The translations under genes and the position numbers were made by a program. From assembly GCF_028435365.1 (NCBI RefSeq), contig NZ_JAGTJJ010000054.1, positions 19,472-83,471 of the forward strand: a stretch of 64,000 nt of DNA. The letters are read 5' to 3'. Below, one piece after another: positions 8,777 through 20,008 of the stretch (the first letter of the stretch is position 1; the number at the start of each line of letters is the position of its first letter). This stretch comes from Polyangium jinanense. Lineage in GTDB: Bacteria > Myxococcota > Polyangia > Polyangiales > Polyangiaceae. The notes below the pieces were generated by a model, which was given only the letters and a program-made list of their open reading frames with translations, was not told the origin of the DNA and made no database searches.

Positions 8777-10002
8777 TACGGCGCGCGGCGCGTGATGTAG
8801 AAGAAGTCGCGCGGGGACGGCTCCTTCACGTAATCGTGCGTGCGGTAGTCGACGTGCGGCACGAGTGACGAGACGACGCGGCGCTCGGCGGCGGGCGGGT
8901 GCTCGAAGAGCAGGAAGCGCGGGTAGGCGTAGTTCACGTCGAGCTGCGCTGCGTCGCGCGCGCCGGCAGCCTTCATTGCGCGCGCGAGTGATTGCGCCGT
9001 CACGGCTTCGCCGAGTGCGTAGAAGAGCGTGCGTCCTGCGGCGTCGATGCCGATCGCGGAGCGGCGGATCACGGTTTCGCCGCTGACGGTCGCGCCCCAG
9101 TTCTTGTTGTACTCGGTCAGCTTCGTGTTGAGCTCGCCGCCCTCGACGAGACATGCGGGGGTTTGCCGGTATGCCGCCATCTGGGCCTCCGTCGGCGCGA
9201 GCGTCGGCCAGGTGCCGATGCGGATTGCTCCGTCGCGGTAGAGACCCACGGTGCAGGCGATGTCGCGCGGGGGCAGGAACGTCTTGCCCTCGATCATCAT
9301 CCCGTACTGCCCGTGCAGCGCCTTGAAGCCTCCGTTGAAGGCTGCGATCAGGGCCGCGTGCTCCGTCGCCGGGACGAGGCCGGGACGCTCGGAGAGCGGC
9401 ACGTTTTGCGAGACGGGCTCGGTCGTACCCGCGACGAGACGGATTGCGACGCGCTGGAGATCCATGGCTACGACGGCCACCGCGGCGAAGCCACGCTTCG
9501 GATCGGGGTGGACCACGGCCTTGACCAGCACGGGCGGCTCGCCTTCGCGGCTGCCCTCCTGCATCACGAGCCATGTCCCGTCGCCCGTCGCCGCGACGTT
9601 CGTGAACGGCGCATCGAAGCGCGGCGGGGGGAAACTTGGGGCCTCGGGCGTGGAGGCGTCGGCCACGTCGACCTTCGCGGGCACGACTTCGGGCGCGGGG
9701 GCGGCGGACAGGGCGGCCGAGGACGAGGCTGGGGTCTCCCAGAACGTCGTGGGGGCCTCGTCGCCGTGACGCCAGACGTTCACGCGGTCGGCCAGCCCGT
9801 AGGCCGTGTCCTCGATCCATGCGACCACGGAGGGGCCGAGCACTGCGCGCAGGCCGTCGGCGAGCGCGGGGCCGAAGCCTGGGACGTTGTGGATGGCCCA
9901 CCACGTCGCGCCTCCCGCGACGAACGTGACGCCGAGGCCAATGGCTGCGCGCCGTCGCCAGCGCCGTGGCTTCTTCTTCTTGTCTGTCTCGGGGCCGGTC
10001 AC
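8776..10002 (-). CDS. Phosphodiester glycosidase (NAGPA)-like membrane protein
   Basis: This 408-residue protein has a basic N-terminus (KKKKPRRWRRR) and one membrane segment (AAIGLGVTFVAGGATWWAI), then a Pro/Ala linker. The C-terminal domain resembles the NAGPA/DUF2233 fold: AAFNGGFKALHGQYGMMIEG, RSAIGIDAAGRTLFYALGE and AAQLDVNYAYPRF. Family members cleave phosphodiester-linked sugars or are encoded near exopolysaccharide genes; the substrate here is unknown. I prefer GTG at 10002, which places the anchor near the N-terminus, over a TTG at 10041. The protein is probably periplasmic. It is convergent with the Hsp70-like gene across copy B. Confidence 0.75.
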   Translation of the reverse strand: MTGPETDKKKKPRRWRRRAAIGLGVTFVAGGATWWAIHNVPGFGPALADGLRAVLGPSVVAWIEDTAYGLADRVNVWRHGDEAPTTFWETPASSSAALSAAPAPEVVPAKVDVADASTPEAPSFPPPRFDAPFTNVAATGDGTWLVMQEGSREGEPPVLVKAVVHPDPKRGFAAVAVVAMDLQRVAIRLVAGTTEPVSQNVPLSERPGLVPATEHAALIAAFNGGFKALHGQYGMMIEGKTFLPPRDIACTVGLYRDGAIRIGTWPTLAPTEAQMAAYRQTPACLVEGGELNTKLTEYNKNWGATVSGETVIRRSAIGIDAAGRTLFYALGEAVTAQSLARAMKAAGARDAAQLDVNYAYPRFLLFEHPPAAERRVVSSLVPHVDYRTHDYVKEPSPRDFFYITRRAP

Positions 10003-10063
10003 GGGGCCGGGAGGGTACCCCAGGACGGCCTGGGGACCCAAGCGGAGGCGTGTGTGCGGAGCG

Positions 10064-10555
10064 TCAAACGACCTGGCCGTGGGCCATCGTTTTTGGTCCG
10101 TCCTTGAACAGGATCTCGACCTTGCCGCGATCGATCACGCGGGCGACGACGCCGTCGCCGAACTTCGGGTGACGGACGAGCTCGCCTGGGCCGAGCGTGA
10201 GCGTGACGCGGTAGGGCTTGAAGGCGCCCATGGGCTGGCCGGCGATCGCGTGCTCCCACTGGATCGTTTGGTCACGCTCGCGTTGCGCGGCGGCGCTCGC
10301 GCGGGCGCCTGAGGTCTTGCGCTCCTCGCCCGAGCCCTCGCGCTTCGTCGCGGACGCGGCCTTGGTCTTTGGCGCCAGCGGCGCGAGCTTCTCGCTCTTC
10401 GGGCGGCGGTAGAGGTGATGGGAGCCGCACGTCTTGCACTCGACCTTCTTCACCTCGTCGCCGACCATGGCGATGATGCGGTGAGTCAGGTCAAGCTTGC
10501 ATTTCGTGCAATAAGAATCGATCTCGCCACCGGTCTTCGGCTTCTTCGTGATCAC
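10064..10555 (-). CDS. Zinc-ribbon protein with C-terminal Tudor-like domain, unknown function
   Basis: This 163-residue protein has CTKCKLDLTH and CKTCGSHH as a four-Cys zinc ribbon (residues about 16-45). A Lys/Ala-rich linker follows, then a small C-terminal beta segment (VRHPKFGDGVVARVIDRGKVEILF). That segment resembles the Tudor-like domain found at the end of UvrD/PcrA helicases and in CarD-like proteins. That pairing suggests nucleic-acid or RNA-polymerase contact, but no target is evident. It starts at a GTG that overlaps the TGA of the upstream gene (GTGA, 10552-10555), so the two genes are translationally coupled. Confidence 0.65.
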   Translation of the reverse strand: MITKKPKTGGEIDSYCTKCKLDLTHRIIAMVGDEVKKVECKTCGSHHLYRRPKSEKLAPLAPKTKAASATKREGSGEERKTSGARASAAAQRERDQTIQWEHAIAGQPMGAFKPYRVTLTLGPGELVRHPKFGDGVVARVIDRGKVEILFKDGPKTMAHGQVV

Positions 10556-11124
10556 GTACCCTCGCGTCTTCTGCGCTCGCGCCGCGTCTCTTTTCCTCGA
10601 TCCTTGACCGTCACCTGCGCGGAGACGGACGGCTTCGGCAGACCTTTCTGGCCTTCCGCTGCCGCTGACTCTCCCTCCTCCGACTCCTCAGCGTCCGACT
10701 CCTCGGCCGGAGTTTTTTCGGCGGAACGCGCGTCGTTCGGGACGAAGCGGATCTCCGTCTTGATCTCGAACGAGAGCTTCGTGAGCACCTTCGTCAGCTC
10801 GTCGGCGAACTGCGTGTGCTCGAGGACGTCGCGAATTTCCTTCGCGACGACGCGGTAAAGCCCGGTCTTGGTGTCGTCGATCTGCTGGTAGAGGTAGTTC
10901 AACACCTCCTTCGGCAGCTTCATGTCCCCCACAAAATGCCGAAGGGTGTCGGGGCCTTCGCTCAGCTTCCCGACGCCGGTCTCGACAGCGCGCTCGACGG
11001 CGCGCTTGAGCAGGTCTGGAATGGCACGGTCGAACGTGCGCCGCCGCTCCGTCTCCGGCTTCTCCCCCTCGGGCGGCTCTTCGCGGCTCGGAAGATCATC
11101 GATGTCGCCCATCCGCCGGCTCAC
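10552..11124 (-). CDS. Conserved-looking cytoplasmic protein of unknown function
   Basis: This 190-residue protein has no signal or membrane segment. A helical middle (residues about 28-128, including LKRAVERAVETGVGKLSEG and LPKEVLNYLYQQIDDTKTGL) is flanked by acidic/basic low-complexity ends (EESDAEESEEGES and RRERRRREGT). I recognise no family. Its stop overlaps the start of the zinc-ribbon/Tudor gene, so the two probably act together. The start may be the GTG at 11124 or the ATG at 11112 (MGDIDDLP). Confidence 0.6.
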   Translation of the reverse strand: MSRRMGDIDDLPSREEPPEGEKPETERRRTFDRAIPDLLKRAVERAVETGVGKLSEGPDTLRHFVGDMKLPKEVLNYLYQQIDDTKTGLYRVVAKEIRDVLEHTQFADELTKVLTKLSFEIKTEIRFVPNDARSAEKTPAEESDAEESEEGESAAAEGQKGLPKPSVSAQVTVKDRGKETRRERRRREGT

Positions 11125-11145
11125 TAGCCATGAAGGGGGCCTTCG

Positions 11146-11871
11146 TCAATCGGACATCGACACCCGCAGCGCCCAAACCTCGGCGACGACCTTTCCCTTT
11201 CCGCGCCGGGCGGCAAGCTCCACCGTCAGGGTATCGTCTTCCAGCGGACAGAACGGCCGATCGGGCTGGACGATGGGCCACCGATCCTCGCCGTGATCCG
11301 CGGCGATCGAGGCGCCTCGGCTCGATCGGACCACGACGTCGAGGTCCGTCACCGTGGGCTCGGCGACCGCAAAGATTCGATAACACTCGCCTTTCTTGGC
11401 TTCGAGCGGGAACGGGACCGGCGCGCCTCCCTCGGCGACCTCCGCCTCGACCGGCTCCTTCGTGAGCCGTCGCATCCCGTTTTCCGGACCACACAACATG
11501 GTCAGGCGCGTGAGGTCCTTCCGCAGATCCCCTTCCAGGCGAAAGTTACCGTAACAACGAATCCAGGGACCACCCACACGAACGGGCGAGGCGAGGGGGT
11601 CCTCGTCGCGCGCGACCGGGCCGGCTTCGGCGACGCCTCCGTCGGCGTCGGCCGGGACCTCGCCGAGCATCGAGGGGGGGAGCTTGGGCAAGGGCGGGGT
11701 CGGGGGCGGGGAGTCGGGGGCGGAGGCGGCGCCGCCGGCTTGCTCCCAGGGGCGCGGGCGGTCGCGGCAGCCGGTGAGGAGGGCGAGGCTTGCGAGCGCG
11801 GCCAGGACGAGGCGCGCGCGGGCGCGTCGTGGGTTTGGCCGGCCAAGGTTCTGCGCTAGAGTCCCGGCCCG

Positions 11872-11901
<30 letters not shown>
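11146..11901 (-). CDS. Putative lipoprotein, start uncertain
   Basis: Residues LVLAALASLALLTGC form a lipoprotein signal with a lipobox Cys, preceded by RRARAR. About 200 residues follow: a Pro-rich stretch, then a beta-rich domain with four cysteines (IRCYGNF, LCGPENG, GECYRIF, PFCPLED). No ATG or GTG is available between the signal peptide and the divergent aminopeptidase gene. The nearest in-frame start is a TTG at 11901, preceded by GGAAG, which would overlap the 5' end of that gene by 30 bp. The protein is otherwise unrecognised and probably sits in the envelope. Confidence 0.6.
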
Positions 11902-13173
<1,272 letters not shown>

Positions 13174-13184
13174 AGCAAAAAGCG

Positions 13185-14306
13185 ATGGGTCGCGCGGCGA
13201 AATCCGCGTCGCGCGAGGCGACGCTCGCCATCGAGCTCAAGGGCTGGTTCCGGAAGAGCGCGCGGGATCTCCCGTGGCGCAGGACGCGGGATCCGTACGC
13301 GATCTGGCTGTCCGAGGTGATGCTGCAGCAGACGCGCGTGGAGACGGTGATCCCGTACTACGAGCGGTTCTTGCAGCGGTTTCCGGACGTGCGTGCGCTC
13401 GCGTCCGCCGAGCTCGACGAGGTGCTCTCGCTCTGGAGCGGGCTCGGCTACTACCGTCGCGCGCGCGAGCTTCATCGCTGCGCGCAGGAGGTCGCCGAGA
13501 AGCACGGCGGCGTGTTCCCCGCGGAGGCCGCGGAGCTACGCAAGCTCCGCGGGATCGGCCCGTACACCGCCGGTGCGGTGTCGAGCATCGCGTTCGATCG
13601 TCCCGCGGCGCTCGTGGACGGCAACGTCGCGCGGGTGCTCGCGCGCCTCGAGGTGATCGAGGACGACGTGAAGAGCACCGCGGGCCTGAAGCGGATCTGG
13701 AGCGTCGCGGAGAAGCTCGTCCCCGAGGAGGAGCCCGGCGCGTGGAACCAGGCGCTCATGGAGCTCGGCGCGACGATCTGCACGCCGCAAAACCCTGCAT
13801 GCCTCATCTGCCCGGTGCGCGACGCGTGCGCGGCGCGGGCGCAGGGCAGGGAGCGCGAGCTGCCGATCGTGGGCGAGAAAAAGGCATCGCCGCGCGTGGC
13901 GATGGTCGCTGTCGTGGTGGAGCACGAGGGGCGCTTTCTGTTCGCGCGGCGCAGAGAAGGCGGACTGTTCGGCGGGCTGTGGGAGCCGCCGATGGTCGAG
14001 GCGCGGACGGCCGAGGACGCGAAGAGCTCGCTCCATGGCGCGGGCGTCGCGGCGGAGGCGAAGCTCACGGAGGTGGGACGCGTCGAGCACGTGCTCACGC
14101 ACCGCGAGCTCGACGTGCTCGTGCTGCGCGCGCGGGCGGATCGGCCCTGGCCGCTCGAAGCGCCGACGACGGCGCCGTACGAGCGACTCGCGTGGCTCGA
14201 GCAAACCGCCGAGGGCGTCGGCGTCTCCACGCTGGCGCGCAAGATCCTCGCGGCGGCGAAGCCTGAGAAGAAGGGCGCAGCGCGCAAGAAGAAGGCTCGC
14301 GCGTAG
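13185..14306 (+). CDS. mutY: A/G-specific adenine DNA glycosylase
   Basis: Removes adenine mispaired with 8-oxoguanine or guanine in base-excision repair. The 373-residue protein has the helix-hairpin-helix region (LRGIGPYTAGAVSSIAF), the catalytic Asp after VDGNVARVLARL, and the four-Cys iron-sulfur loop (ICTPQNPACLICPVRDAC). A C-terminal NUDIX-like domain that reads 8-oxoG follows (RFLFARRREGGLFGGLWEPP). The N-terminal PWRRTRDPYAIWLSEVMLQQ is typical. ATG at 13185 gives a normal length. The C-terminus ends in a Lys/Ala tail, as in several nucleic-acid proteins of this window. Confidence 0.95.
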   Translation: MGRAAKSASREATLAIELKGWFRKSARDLPWRRTRDPYAIWLSEVMLQQTRVETVIPYYERFLQRFPDVRALASAELDEVLSLWSGLGYYRRARELHRCAQEVAEKHGGVFPAEAAELRKLRGIGPYTAGAVSSIAFDRPAALVDGNVARVLARLEVIEDDVKSTAGLKRIWSVAEKLVPEEEPGAWNQALMELGATICTPQNPACLICPVRDACAARAQGRERELPIVGEKKASPRVAMVAVVVEHEGRFLFARRREGGLFGGLWEPPMVEARTAEDAKSSLHGAGVAAEAKLTEVGRVEHVLTHRELDVLVLRARADRPWPLEAPTTAPYERLAWLEQTAEGVGVSTLARKILAAAKPEKKGAARKKKARA

Positions 14307-14316
14307 CGCCCTCGGC

Positions 14317-14910
14317 TCACTCCGTGGGGCCTGCGCGCTTGCGCGAGGCGGGCTTGGTCCGCTCGCGCAGTGCGTCCTCCATCGTTCCGCGCTCTTCCTC
14401 CGAGAAGTACACGTCCTCGGCCTCGGCGCCGATCTCCTCGACGAGGAACGGCGTTTCGAGATCCTGCCCTTCGTCCGACAGGATCACGTCGCTCATGTCG
14501 CGGCCGCGCGTCGCGCCTTCGAGGAACTCAGCGCCGAGATCGCCGGCGAGATCCGCGGCCGCGTCGGCGTTGTCGGGATCGAAGGAAAAACCCTCGCTCA
14601 CCTGATCGTTCGGGTGATGGCGGAAGACACGATCGCTGTCGTCGAGCGTGTGCACGGGCTCGTCCATCGCGTCGGGCGGGTGCACCTTTCCGGGCAGAGG
14701 CGGCGCGGCGAACTCGTCGAGATCTTCGAGCACGGGCCGCGGGGGCCTCTCCTCGAACGACATCCCCGGGCGCCGCGCGTGGGTGACGCCGTGGCGGTGT
14801 TCGCTGCTGCGTACGCTCGATGCGGGGGGCGGAGCCTGGGTGGACGGGGCGGCCGCCCGCGCGTGTTTCGCCCCGGTTCGGGCCGGCTTGAGGGGTTTGT
14901 TGCTGTTCAC
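14317..14910 (-). CDS. Acidic protein of unknown function
   Basis: This 197-residue protein starts at GTG 14910; the frame also allows 14964, but that would cross the divergent promoter region. It has a basic Ala/Pro-rich start (to about residue 45) and then a strongly acidic body (VLEDLDEFAAPPLP, FDPDNADAAADL, VEEIGAEAEDVYFSEEERG) with no membrane segment. It looks largely disordered. No family is recognised. It is divergent from the 14994 operon, with a 19-bp inverted repeat between them that could control either or both. Confidence 0.5.
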   Translation of the reverse strand: MNSNKPLKPARTGAKHARAAAPSTQAPPPASSVRSSEHRHGVTHARRPGMSFEERPPRPVLEDLDEFAAPPLPGKVHPPDAMDEPVHTLDDSDRVFRHHPNDQVSEGFSFDPDNADAAADLAGDLGAEFLEGATRGRDMSDVILSDEGQDLETPFLVEEIGAEAEDVYFSEEERGTMEDALRERTKPASRKRAGPTE

Positions 14911-14947
14911 GCGCCACCCCGAATGCAAGAGTCGCGCGCGTGATTTG

Positions 14948-14966
14948 ACGTGCGAAGAACGCACGT
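14948..14966. promoter_or_regulatory. Inverted repeat in a divergent promoter region
   Basis: ACGTGCG-AAGAA-CGCACGT is a perfect 7-bp inverted repeat with 5-bp spacing. It overlaps TTGACG (14945-14950) and lies upstream of TAAGAT (14974-14979), 84 bp from the left gene's GTG and 28 bp before the right gene's ATG. The position and symmetry fit an operator for a dimeric regulator. The regulator is unknown, and the spacing between the two boxes (23 bp) is too long for a standard promoter. Confidence 0.4.
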
Positions 14967-14993
14967 TACGCGGTAAGATCCAGGGGCCCCAGC

Positions 14994-15668
14994 ATGCGCG
15001 AAAAACGCCCGCGGCCCCGCCGTTCGACGGCCCTCGTGACGACGTTCACCACGGGGTGCGTCCTCGCCTGCGCAGGGACCGCGATCGCCGCGGAAGGCGT
15101 GCCGAACGCGCAGGGAGAGGACGCAGCCGAAGCGAGGCGCGCGCTTTACGAGGCTCTGTCGGCACCGCCCAAGGGTTACGTACGTACGCTCGCTGGCCTC
15201 TCGTTCGGCGGCGGGCTCCGCTTCAACAATCCGTATCGACTCGCCACGCAGCTCGGCGCGTCGGCGGAGTCGCCGAGCGCGACCGCGCCCTTCACGACGC
15301 TCATGGGCGCGCTCGCGTTCGGGCCGCCCGATGGCTTGCAGCATGGAGGGATGCTCGGGGTCACCTTCGCGCTCCGCGGCGTCGGGCAAACCGTGCTCAC
15401 CCCCGGGTACGTCCTGATGTACCGCGGACCGGGTCGACTGCTCGCGTACGGGCGAGTCGGCCCGGAGATCCTGCTCTCGCCGGATCTCAACGTGGGCCTC
15501 ACGGCCGCAGGCGGCGGCGCGTTTTTCGTGACGGGCGGGCTCGGGCTCGTGCTCGATGTGGCAGGCAGCCTGTTCTACGGCGCGAGCACGTGGGAGAAGA
15601 AATACCCGGCGTATCCCGTGCTGTCGGCGTCGCTCGGCCTCATCGTCGACGTGGAGTTTTTACCGTGA
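14994..15668 (+). CDS. Secreted outer-membrane-type protein, unknown function
   Basis: This 224-residue protein has a signal peptide ending near AGTAIAAEG. The mature part is Gly-rich with alternating hydrophobic strands (FGGGLRFNN, GMLGVTFALRGVG, YVLMYRGPGRLLAYGRVG, LTAAGGGAFFVTGGLGL), a pattern seen in outer-membrane beta-barrel proteins. It is the first gene of a three-gene set linked by GTGA overlaps. It may be an outer-membrane protein, but no named family is recognised. Confidence 0.6.
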   Translation: MREKRPRPRRSTALVTTFTTGCVLACAGTAIAAEGVPNAQGEDAAEARRALYEALSAPPKGYVRTLAGLSFGGGLRFNNPYRLATQLGASAESPSATAPFTTLMGALAFGPPDGLQHGGMLGVTFALRGVGQTVLTPGYVLMYRGPGRLLAYGRVGPEILLSPDLNVGLTAAGGGAFFVTGGLGLVLDVAGSLFYGASTWEKKYPAYPVLSASLGLIVDVEFLP

Positions 15669-16057
15669 CGCGTCGGGCGATCGGCCGCGCCGAGCTCGTG
15701 CGCCTCGCCGCGATGCTCGTCCTCGTCGTCGCCGCGCCGACCGTTGGCGACATCGGGAGCTGCGGCGAAGCCCCCGCGGATCTCGACGCCGCCGCGTTCT
15801 TCCGCGAGAAGGCCTCGGTCGACTGCGCGCGTTGCAAGGAGTGCGTTTTCTCCACGGCGGCGTGCGCGCGCGCCTGTGATCCGACGCAGCCGACGCAATC
15901 GTTCCCCGAGGGCTGTTACCCCATCGTGCACGACGGCGAGGTTTGTCTCCGCGCACTCGAAGCGGCCTCGTGCGACACGTACGCGAGCTTCGTCGCGGAT
16001 CAAGGCTCGACGATCTCGACCGAGTGCAACTTCTGTCCGCCGGAGGCGAAGCCGTGA
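15665..16057 (+). CDS. Small Cys-rich exported protein
   Basis: This 130-residue protein starts at a GTG overlapping the TGA of the preceding gene. A hydrophobic signal segment (LVRLAAMLVLVVAAPTVG) is followed by about ten cysteines (SCGE, DCARCKECVF, ACARACDP, GCYP, VCLRA, SCDT, ECNFC). That density suggests a disulfide-stabilised periplasmic or surface protein, though metal binding is not excluded. No family is recognised. Translational coupling to both neighbours points to a shared function. Confidence 0.6.
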   Translation: MTRRAIGRAELVRLAAMLVLVVAAPTVGDIGSCGEAPADLDAAAFFREKASVDCARCKECVFSTAACARACDPTQPTQSFPEGCYPIVHDGEVCLRALEAASCDTYASFVADQGSTISTECNFCPPEAKP

Positions 16058-17064
16058 CGAGATCACGGCGCCTCGAAGCCCGATGGCTCGTCCTCGCGTC
16101 AGCGCTCGTCGCCCTCGCCTCGGGATGCGCTGTGCTGCGCCCCGTCACGACGTCCGCGGCCGAGTACAGCGCGTTCCGCAAGACGCGCATCTCGCCGACG
16201 CTCGAAGGCCGCATCGTCGCGGCGGCGCGGTACCTCGCGCAGTACCCCGACGGCACGTTCGCAACGGAGGTGCGCGCGTTCTACACGATGGCCGAGCCGC
16301 TCTACTTCGAGGAGCACCGAGGCACCGCCGCAGGCCTTCACGTCTACCTCGCGGCGCTCCCGCGCGGCCCGCACGCCGCCGAGGCAAGGCAACGGCTCGA
16401 TCGGCTCGCCGAGAAGGGACCGAGCGCGGAAGACGGCTTCGATCGAACCGTCATGGGCACGAACGATCGCCTCGCGAGGCTCGCCGGCAAGCGCGGCGCC
16501 GCGCGCGAGCAGATCCTGACGTCGCTCCGCGCGTGGCTCGACCCGGACGCCTTCGCGCGCCCGATCGCAGAGGCGAAAGCGGAGCTCCTCGTCCCGTGGA
16601 GCCTCTCGCTCCCGTGGCCCCGGTGCGCGTGGAACGACGAGGCGCGCGGCGGAGAGATGCGCTGCGCAAAGCTTTTCGAGCTGCCGTACGAGGTCACGAA
16701 GGGGGAGGGCACGGAGGAGCGTCAAGCCACCGTCGAAGTCGTGGTCGTCGAGGACGCGCGTGGCAAGCCGCGGAGCGTCACGATCGGCGGGCCGGATCTC
16801 TTCGTGCGCCTCGAAGAGACGGTCAGCGGTCGGGCGATCGATCTCGGAGATCCGAGCGGACGAGCCGCGGGCGTGTCCCGCGCGACGGAACTCGTGCGGC
16901 GAGAATTTTCCGCGCGAATCTCGGACGATCCCGCATGCCGGAAGCGCACCCGCGCCCCCAGGGTCCTCGAGCTCGCCTGCGGCGGCATCCGTGTCGTCGT
17001 GGAGGCGGCCCTCGACAGCACCGAGGACGATCGCATCGTGATCGCCCCGATGCCCTCCGACTGA
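16054..17064 (+). CDS. Putative lipoprotein, unknown function
   Basis: This 336-residue protein begins at a GTG overlapping the previous stop (GTGA). The signal LVLASALVALASGC carries a lipobox Cys. The N-terminal part is helical and TPR-like (VAAARYLAQYPDGTFATEVRAF, AAEARQRLDRL). The C-terminal part is beta-rich with Cys residues (PRCAW, EMRCAKL, DDPACRKR, ELACGG). It is the third member of the exported-protein operon. A kinase gene follows after 51 bp, so the operon may be read together with it. The role is unknown. Confidence 0.6.
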   Translation: MTRSRRLEARWLVLASALVALASGCAVLRPVTTSAAEYSAFRKTRISPTLEGRIVAAARYLAQYPDGTFATEVRAFYTMAEPLYFEEHRGTAAGLHVYLAALPRGPHAAEARQRLDRLAEKGPSAEDGFDRTVMGTNDRLARLAGKRGAAREQILTSLRAWLDPDAFARPIAEAKAELLVPWSLSLPWPRCAWNDEARGGEMRCAKLFELPYEVTKGEGTEERQATVEVVVVEDARGKPRSVTIGGPDLFVRLEETVSGRAIDLGDPSGRAAGVSRATELVRREFSARISDDPACRKRTRAPRVLELACGGIRVVVEAALDSTEDDRIVIAPMPSD

Positions 17065-17115
17065 ACCCGAGGCGCGATTCCGGAGAGCACGCGTCTCCCC
17101 GGAAACGAGCCTCGT

Positions 17116-18477
17116 ATGATACTTCTTACGGAAGTGGAGATCGGCCGCGTCCTCGCCGAGCGTTACGCGCTGGTTCGCCCCCTCGCGGAGGGAGCGATGG
17201 CCACGGTGTGGGTCGCGGAGGATCGCGTCTCCAGCGGCGAGGTCGCGATCAAGGCGATCTCACTCGACGCGGCCGGATGGCGCACCGAGGTGCGCGATCG
17301 CTTCATGAAAGAGGCGCGCCTGCTCGCGCTCGCCCAGCACGAGCACCTCGTCGGCGTGCATGACGTGGGCGAGACCGAGGACGGCTTCCTCTACCTCGTC
17401 CTCGATCTGCTCGACGGCGAGACGCTCGCCGATCGCATCGCCCGCGATCCGCCCCTCGACTGGAAGGAAGCCGGCGCGATCTCACTCGCGATCACGCGCG
17501 GCGTCGCGGCCCTGCACCGCGCGGGGATCGTCCATCGTGATCTCAAGCCCGCCAACATCGTCCTGCATCGTACGAACGGCAGCACGGTGCCGAAGATCAT
17601 CGATCTCGGCATCAGCAAGGTGCGCGCGGCGGCGGCGGATCCCGAGCTCTGCGCGACGCTGACGGCAACGGGGCAGGTGCTCGGCACGCCGCAGTACATG
17701 AGCTACGAGCAGGCGCTCGGAGATCCGGACGTGGACGCGCGCAGCGACGTGTGGGCACTCGGTGTGATCCTCTACGAGATGCTCGCGCGCAGGCGTCCGT
17801 TCGAAGCACCGAACGCGAACGCGGTGCTCACCGCGATCCGCCGCAAGGACGCGCCCGCGCTCGCCGAGGTCGCGCGCGACGTGCCCGGCGCGCTCGCGAA
17901 GCTCGTCGATCGTTGTCTGCTCACCGATCGCACCGAGCGCTTCAAGGACGCCGGCGAGATGGCCGAAGCCCTGCAAACCGCGCTCTGCTCGGCCGCAGCA
18001 GATCCGACGCCCGCCGAGCCGCCGCCCCCCGAGACGAAAAAACCCGCGAGCACGGCGGTCGCAAAACCTTCTCCCGCGCCGATCCCCACGCCCATCCTCG
18101 CGGAGACGAAAGCGCCGAAGCCGCAGCGATCCCGCGCCCTCGCCAGCGTCGTCCTGATGGCCGGCGCGGCCCTCCTTGGCGGGACGATCGCCACGTTCTT
18201 GACGCGGGATCCCGCCCCGGCCCCCCAGGTCGCCCCCACGAAGGCAACGAGCGGCGCCGCCGCGCCGACCCCAGAGGAGCACGATCCTCGAACGAAGCCC
18301 GCGTCGAGCCCCACGCAAGCCCCCGTAACCACGTCTCCCGCAGCCGAGGTGCGCCCGGTAGTGCAAGCAACGAGCGCAGCAGCCTCTTCGGCCTCGGTTC
18401 CGCCCACACGGCCGGCGGTGACGACGACGCGGGGCGGCACCAAGCCCCTGACGCAAGTGAACGAAGCCGGTTTCTAG
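17116..18477 (+). CDS. Membrane-anchored Ser/Thr protein kinase
   Basis: This 453-residue Hanks-type kinase has VAIK, HRDLKPAN, the Mg-binding Asp as DLG in IIDLGISK rather than DFG, GTPQYMSYEQ and SDVWALGVILYEM. The glycine loop is degenerate (LAEGAMATVW; the first Gly is Ala), but the catalytic residues remain. The domain ends near residue 275. A Pro/Ala linker, one membrane segment (ALASVVLMAGAALLGGTIATFL) and an Ala/Thr/Pro tail follow. Its 3' neighbour encodes an FHA-domain activator. FHA domains bind phosphothreonine, so kinase and activator may form a signalling pair (inference from adjacency). Confidence 0.92.
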   Translation: MILLTEVEIGRVLAERYALVRPLAEGAMATVWVAEDRVSSGEVAIKAISLDAAGWRTEVRDRFMKEARLLALAQHEHLVGVHDVGETEDGFLYLVLDLLDGETLADRIARDPPLDWKEAGAISLAITRGVAALHRAGIVHRDLKPANIVLHRTNGSTVPKIIDLGISKVRAAAADPELCATLTATGQVLGTPQYMSYEQALGDPDVDARSDVWALGVILYEMLARRRPFEAPNANAVLTAIRRKDAPALAEVARDVPGALAKLVDRCLLTDRTERFKDAGEMAEALQTALCSAAADPTPAEPPPPETKKPASTAVAKPSPAPIPTPILAETKAPKPQRSRALASVVLMAGAALLGGTIATFLTRDPAPAPQVAPTKATSGAAAPTPEEHDPRTKPASSPTQAPVTTSPAAEVRPVVQATSAAASSASVPPTRPAVTTTRGGTKPLTQVNEAGF

Positions 18478-18517
18478 AGTACGCGTCGCCCGTTCATGAT
18501 ACCCCTCCGAGCTGACC

Positions 18518-19885
<1,368 letters not shown>

Positions 19886-19897
19886 TTGTAGGGGACA

Positions 19898-20007
19898 GCG
19901 TGGCGCCGGGGTTTCACCCCGGACCCGACCAGGGGCAGTTCGCCCCTGGACCCGAACCAGGGCAAGCCCTGGACGTTTGATGCATCGACCGCGGTGCGGT
20001 CGATGCA
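19898..20007 (+). repeat. Nested-palindrome intergenic element, copy C (shortened)
   Basis: Only four stems remain in 110 bp: module 1 (CCGGGG/CCCCGG, 19907-19923), module 2 with a changed loop (CCAGGGG/CCCCTGG), module 3 with a compensated arm (CCAGGGC/GCCCTGG) and a terminal hairpin TGCATCGACCGC-GGT-GCGGTCGATGCA (19981-20007). That last hairpin ends 1 bp before the stop of the mutase gene on the other strand. The left end reads GCGTGGCG, one base from the GCGTAGCG of other copies. Confidence 0.85.
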
Positions 20008-20008
20008 C

